In this document: one piece after another, positions 61,164 to 64,000 of the stretch
Layout: each line of letters begins with the position of its first letter
How positions within the stretch are numbered: the stretch's first letter is position 1
Origin: Planctomycetaceae bacterium
GTDB taxonomy: Bacteria; Planctomycetota; Planctomycetia; Planctomycetales; Planctomycetaceae
NCBI GenBank assembly: GCA_041398785.1
Contig: JAWKUA010000015.1
Location: 62,001-126,000 of the forward strand
Length of the DNA: 64,000 nt
Direction: 5' to 3'
Notes under the pieces: generated by a model
Told to the model about the DNA's origin: nothing
Database searches by the model: none
The model's input: only the letters and a program-made list of their open reading frames with translations
Position numbers and translations under genes: made by a program

Positions 61164-61616
61164 TCACTCGATGAGCTCATCCAGGTCAGCCTGATCCTGC
61201 AGCCGCCCGACTGCTCGCTTGTTGCGTTTCAGACTCTCCAGGTCAAGAAAGTCGGTCTCAATCTCACCCGCACGACACGCCACTCGGCGTTCATAGCACT
61301 CAGAAAAATCAACGCCCTTCAAGCTGGTCAGCATGTCGATTCGATTCGGGGGGCGGCCGAGCTGGATGACAAAACCGGGGACCAGAAAATCATCTACGGC
61401 AAGCTGCAGTTCCCCGAACCCAAATTCATCCAGCGCGTTCAGCACGCGAGTCGCGTTATCGGCTGTCGCGTCCAGCCAGACATCCAAGTCCTTCGTGTAC
61501 CTCGGATGACCGTGGAACGCGACCGCGTAGCCGCCGACAACCAGATACCGAACTTCATGCTTGTTTAATAATGCAACAAACTCTTTGAAGTCGGGTGCCA
61601 GGTCCATAATGGGCAT
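61164..61616 (-). CDS. nucleotidyltransferase (DUF6036/MNT-like)
   Basis: 150 residues. The conserved G-G-Y-A-V-A-F-H-G and D-L-D-V-W-L elements (about residues 28-48) form the G-G-x-A ... D-x-D active site of small nucleotidyltransferases related to MNT and AbiEii-type antitoxin or toxin proteins. Its start overlaps the small partner gene at 61555-61743, which itself overlaps the metH end by 4 bases, so the three are translationally coupled. It could be a toxin-antitoxin-like pair or an adaptor of methionine metabolism; the sequence does not decide. Confidence 0.78.
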   Translation of the reverse strand: MPIMDLAPDFKEFVALLNKHEVRYLVVGGYAVAFHGHPRYTKDLDVWLDATADNATRVLNALDEFGFGELQLAVDDFLVPGFVIQLGRPPNRIDMLTSLKGVDFSECYERRVACRAGEIETDFLDLESLKRNKRAVGRLQDQADLDELIE

Positions 61617-61743
61617 CGTTGTACTCGCGGCGGATCGCTTCGAGCGCCGCGATGCGTTCTGCGGGTGGGCGAGTCAGCCAGTAGGCCCGGTCCTTTGGAG
61701 CCTCTTCGATTCGAATTCGGTTGACGACTTTTTCGATGGTCAT
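61555..61743 (-). CDS. small partner of the nucleotidyltransferase
   Basis: 62 residues. The sequence has R-P-P-A-E-R-I-A-A-L-E-A-I-R-R-E-Y-N and ends T-R-L-Q-R-V-C-C-I-I, a short helical protein type frequently encoded beside small nucleotidyltransferases. Its ATG overlaps the metH stop (ATGA) and its end overlaps the nucleotidyltransferase start by 62 bases. Role unknown, possibly the antitoxin or toxin half of the pair. Confidence 0.68.
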   Translation of the reverse strand: MTIEKVVNRIRIEEAPKDRAYWLTRPPAERIAALEAIRREYNDAHYGPGTRLQRVCCIIKQA

Positions 61744-64000
61744 GGCTCATAACCCAGATTCGGAGCCAGCCAGCGTTCGATTTCTCTGACGGACATCATC
61801 ATGCGAGCGGCGTAGCTTTCTACCTGATCCTTTGTGATCCGGTCAACGCTGAAGTATCGCGATTCGGGCAGGCTGAAATAGAGGCCGCTGACCGACGCCG
61901 CCGGCCACATGGCAAAGCTTTCAGTCAGAGTCATGCCCGTCGCGTTTTCGGCGTCCAGAAGCATCCAAAGACGTCCCTTCGGCAGGTGATCGGGACACGC
62001 CGGGTAGCCAAACGCTGGACGAATGCCTCTGTACTTCTCTCCAATGAGTTCTTCATTGGACAGCCCTTCCTCGCAACCGAAACCCCATTCGCGGCGGACT
62101 CTGGCGTGCAGGTATTCGGCGAAGGCTTCGGCAAAGCGGTCGGCCAGGGCTTTCACCATGATCGCTCGGTAATCATCGCCGTCGGCTTCGATGGACTTCA
62201 CCAGTTCGTCGCAGCCGTGGCCAGCCGTGACTGCGAAAGCGCCGATGAAGTCAGGATTGGTCGGATCGGACGGATCTGTCTGATCTGCCTTGTCGCTATT
62301 CCGGGGTGCCACGTAGTCCGCCAGGCTGCGAAAATCCTTCTGCCCCACGCGTTCCCATTGCTGACGCAGCATCGGGAACCGCATCCGTTCGGTCGTGCGA
62401 GTCTCATCGGTCCACAACACGATGTCGTCGCCGTCGCTGTTGGCGGGCCAGAATCCGTAGACGCCGCGGGCCGTCAGCAGGCCGCCGTTCAGCAGAGCAG
62501 CCAGTTCCGTCTGAGCGTCCGCGAACAGCTTGCGGGCTTCTTCGCCGATCACTTCGTCCTGCAAGATTTTCGGATACTTGCCGATCAACTGCCACGAGCT
62601 GAAAAACGGCGACCAGTCGATGAACGGCACCAGTTCTTCCAGCGGCAGATTTTCGATGACTCGCGTGCCGAGGAATTCCGGCTTCGGCGGCTTGTAGTTC
62701 GACCAATCCACGGTGAAGCGATTCGCCAGCGCGTCGGCGTAGGGAACCAGCTTCGCCTGCTGACGCTGGCCGAACGCGGCTCGAGCTTTTTCCTGGGCGG
62801 CCCGGGTCGTTTCGACGAAAGCCGGTTTCGCATCCGGATCAAGCAGCGCTTCGACGACACCGACCGAAAGAGACGCGTCGCCGACGTGAACGACCGGCTC
62901 ATCGTACGCCGGAGCGATCTTCACGGCCGTGTGCTTCGCGCTCGTGGTGGCTCCGCCGATCAGCAGCGGCAGCGTCCAGCCCTGTTCCTGCATCGTGCGA
63001 GCCACCACAATCATTTCTTCCAGCGACGGAGTAATCAGGCCGCTGAGTCCGATGATGTCAGCGTTGCATTTCTTCGCTTCTTCCAGAATCCTTTCGCACG
63101 GCACCATGACACCGAGGTCAACGACCTTGAAGTTGTTGCACCGCAGCACGACGGCCACGATGTTCTTGCCGATGTCGTGAACGTCGCCTTTGACAGTGGC
63201 GATCAGGAACGTGCCGCGATTGCTTTGTTCGACGACTGCCGAATCGATGGACTTCTCGGCTTCATTGGCAAGACCGACGGCTTCGTCACGCGTTCCCTTG
63301 AACAGGCCGTTGTCGGTGAACTGAATCGAAAGATCGTCGCCTCGCAGTTTGGCCGCCTTTTCCGCTTCCATGAACGGTTCCAGCCACGCGACGGACTTCT
63401 TCATCACGCGAGCCGACTTCACGACCTGGGGAAGAAACATCTTGCCCGCGCCGAACAGTTCGCCGACGACATTCATGCCGTCCATCAGCGGTCCCTGAAT
63501 CACGTTCAGCGGTCGACCGTACTTCTGACGCGCTTCTTCTGTATCTTCGTCGACGAAGTCCGTGAGACCCTTCAGCAGTGCATGCTTCAGGCGTTCTTCG
63601 ACGGTGCCGCTGCGCCATTCCAGCGTTTTCTTTTCGCCGCCGGCTTTGGCTTTGACGGTTTCGGCGTAATCGATCAGCCGCTCCGTTGCGTCGGGGCGAC
63701 GATTCAGCAGAACGTCTTCGATGTAGACCAGAAGCTCCTTATCGATCTCATCGTAGACTTCCAACTGTTCCGGATTGACGATGCCCATGTCCAGCCCGGC
63801 AGCGATGGCGTGATACAAAAACGCGGCGTTCATCGCTTCACGAACGACGTTATTGCCGCGAAACGAAAAGCTGACGTTGCTGACTCCACCGGACGTCTTC
63901 GCACCGGGACATTCCTGCTTGATGCGGCGAACGGCTTCGATGAATTCCACGGCGTAGTTGGCATGTTCTTCCATGCCAGTACCGACCGTCAGAATGTTGG
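61740..64000 (-). CDS. metH: methionine synthase, cobalamin-dependent, C-terminal part (partial)
   Basis: The frame is open through the window end, so only about 752 C-terminal residues are present; the zinc-binding homocysteine domain lies outside. From the N-terminal side one sees the end of the methyltetrahydrofolate-binding domain (T-S-G-G-V-S-N-V-S-F-S-F-R-G-N), the cap domain, the cobalamin-binding D-V-H-D-I-G-K-N motif and G-L-S-G-L-I-T-P, then the reactivation domain with S-A-M-binding R-P-A-F-G-Y-P-A-C-P. It methylates homocysteine to methionine. An unusual low-complexity insertion, T-D-P-S-D-P-T-N-P, sits between cobalamin and reactivation regions near 62255-62297. Confidence 0.94.
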   Translation of the reverse strand, partial: NILTVGTGMEEHANYAVEFIEAVRRIKQECPGAKTSGGVSNVSFSFRGNNVVREAMNAAFLYHAIAAGLDMGIVNPEQLEVYDEIDKELLVYIEDVLLNRRPDATERLIDYAETVKAKAGGEKKTLEWRSGTVEERLKHALLKGLTDFVDEDTEEARQKYGRPLNVIQGPLMDGMNVVGELFGAGKMFLPQVVKSARVMKKSVAWLEPFMEAEKAAKLRGDDLSIQFTDNGLFKGTRDEAVGLANEAEKSIDSAVVEQSNRGTFLIATVKGDVHDIGKNIVAVVLRCNNFKVVDLGVMVPCERILEEAKKCNADIIGLSGLITPSLEEMIVVARTMQEQGWTLPLLIGGATTSAKHTAVKIAPAYDEPVVHVGDASLSVGVVEALLDPDAKPAFVETTRAAQEKARAAFGQRQQAKLVPYADALANRFTVDWSNYKPPKPEFLGTRVIENLPLEELVPFIDWSPFFSSWQLIGKYPKILQDEVIGEEARKLFADAQTELAALLNGGLLTARGVYGFWPANSDGDDIVLWTDETRTTERMRFPMLRQQWERVGQKDFRSLADYVAPRNSDKADQTDPSDPTNPDFIGAFAVTAGHGCDELVKSIEADGDDYRAIMVKALADRFAEAFAEYLHARVRREWGFGCEEGLSNEELIGEKYRGIRPAFGYPACPDHLPKGRLWMLLDAENATGMTLTESFAMWPAASVSGLYFSLPESRYFSVDRITKDQVESYAARMMMSVREIERWLAPNLGYEP

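Overview
The window looks like a chromosomal stretch of a member of the Planctomycetota. By eye GC is moderately high, near 60 percent. Several families are characteristic of that phylum: a DUF1559 prepilin-like protein followed by a small beta-sandwich lipoprotein, a DUF4058 protein, a membrane Ser/Thr kinase next to an FHA protein, a GspE-like protein with a dead P-loop, an ABC permease fused to a CPBP protease, and a wrecked copy of a large exported-protein family. No integrase, transposase, CRISPR array, rRNA or tRNA was recognised, so this reads as core chromosome with some accessory pieces.

Layout. 1-2.7 kb: exported proteins and a DUF11-like lipoprotein. 2.7-6 kb: an HDOD signalling protein with a decayed GGDEF domain, a palindromic repeat, and a divergent pair likely to act in pyridine nucleotide salvage (NadD-like and PncC). 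6-9 kb: an ABC exporter. 9-12.3 kb: two GNATs, DUF1559 and a lipoprotein. 12.6-20.3 kb: a ROK kinase, a PEP-hydrolase-like TIM barrel, a membrane protein, a Ser/Thr kinase, an FHA protein and a coiled-coil membrane protein. 22.3-25.7 kb: housekeeping genes (rpoZ, gmk, yicC, secG, tpiA). 26-31 kb: a phytanoyl-CoA dioxygenase-like enzyme, a pseudogene, DUF4058 and cstA. 31.5-37.6 kb: a complete pyruvate dehydrogenase complex (aceE, aceF, lpd). 37.6-39.6 kb: psd-pssA for phosphatidylethanolamine synthesis. 39.7-49.7 kb: a beta-lactamase-fold hydrolase, a LURP-one-like protein, a PfkB kinase, lnt, a lipoprotein, a phosphodiesterase-like protein and the dead GspE-like protein. 49.7-54.2 kb: a membrane MutS-like ATPase, a P460-type cytochrome and a flavin disulfide reductase.

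The most interesting block is 54.27-60.79 kb. It is a compact six-gene minus-strand operon encoding a GNAT, a GNAT fused to an acetylpolyamine-amidohydrolase-type deacetylase, two D-Ala-D-Ala-ligase-like ATP-grasp enzymes, a cysteine-cluster protein and a lysine 2,3-aminomutase with its lysine-binding aspartates retained. A good promoter lies in front of it. Together the genes suggest a beta-lysine-based amide or acetylated metabolite pathway that I cannot match to a described system. The window closes with a nucleotidyltransferase and its small partner, translationally coupled to the 3-prime part of metH.
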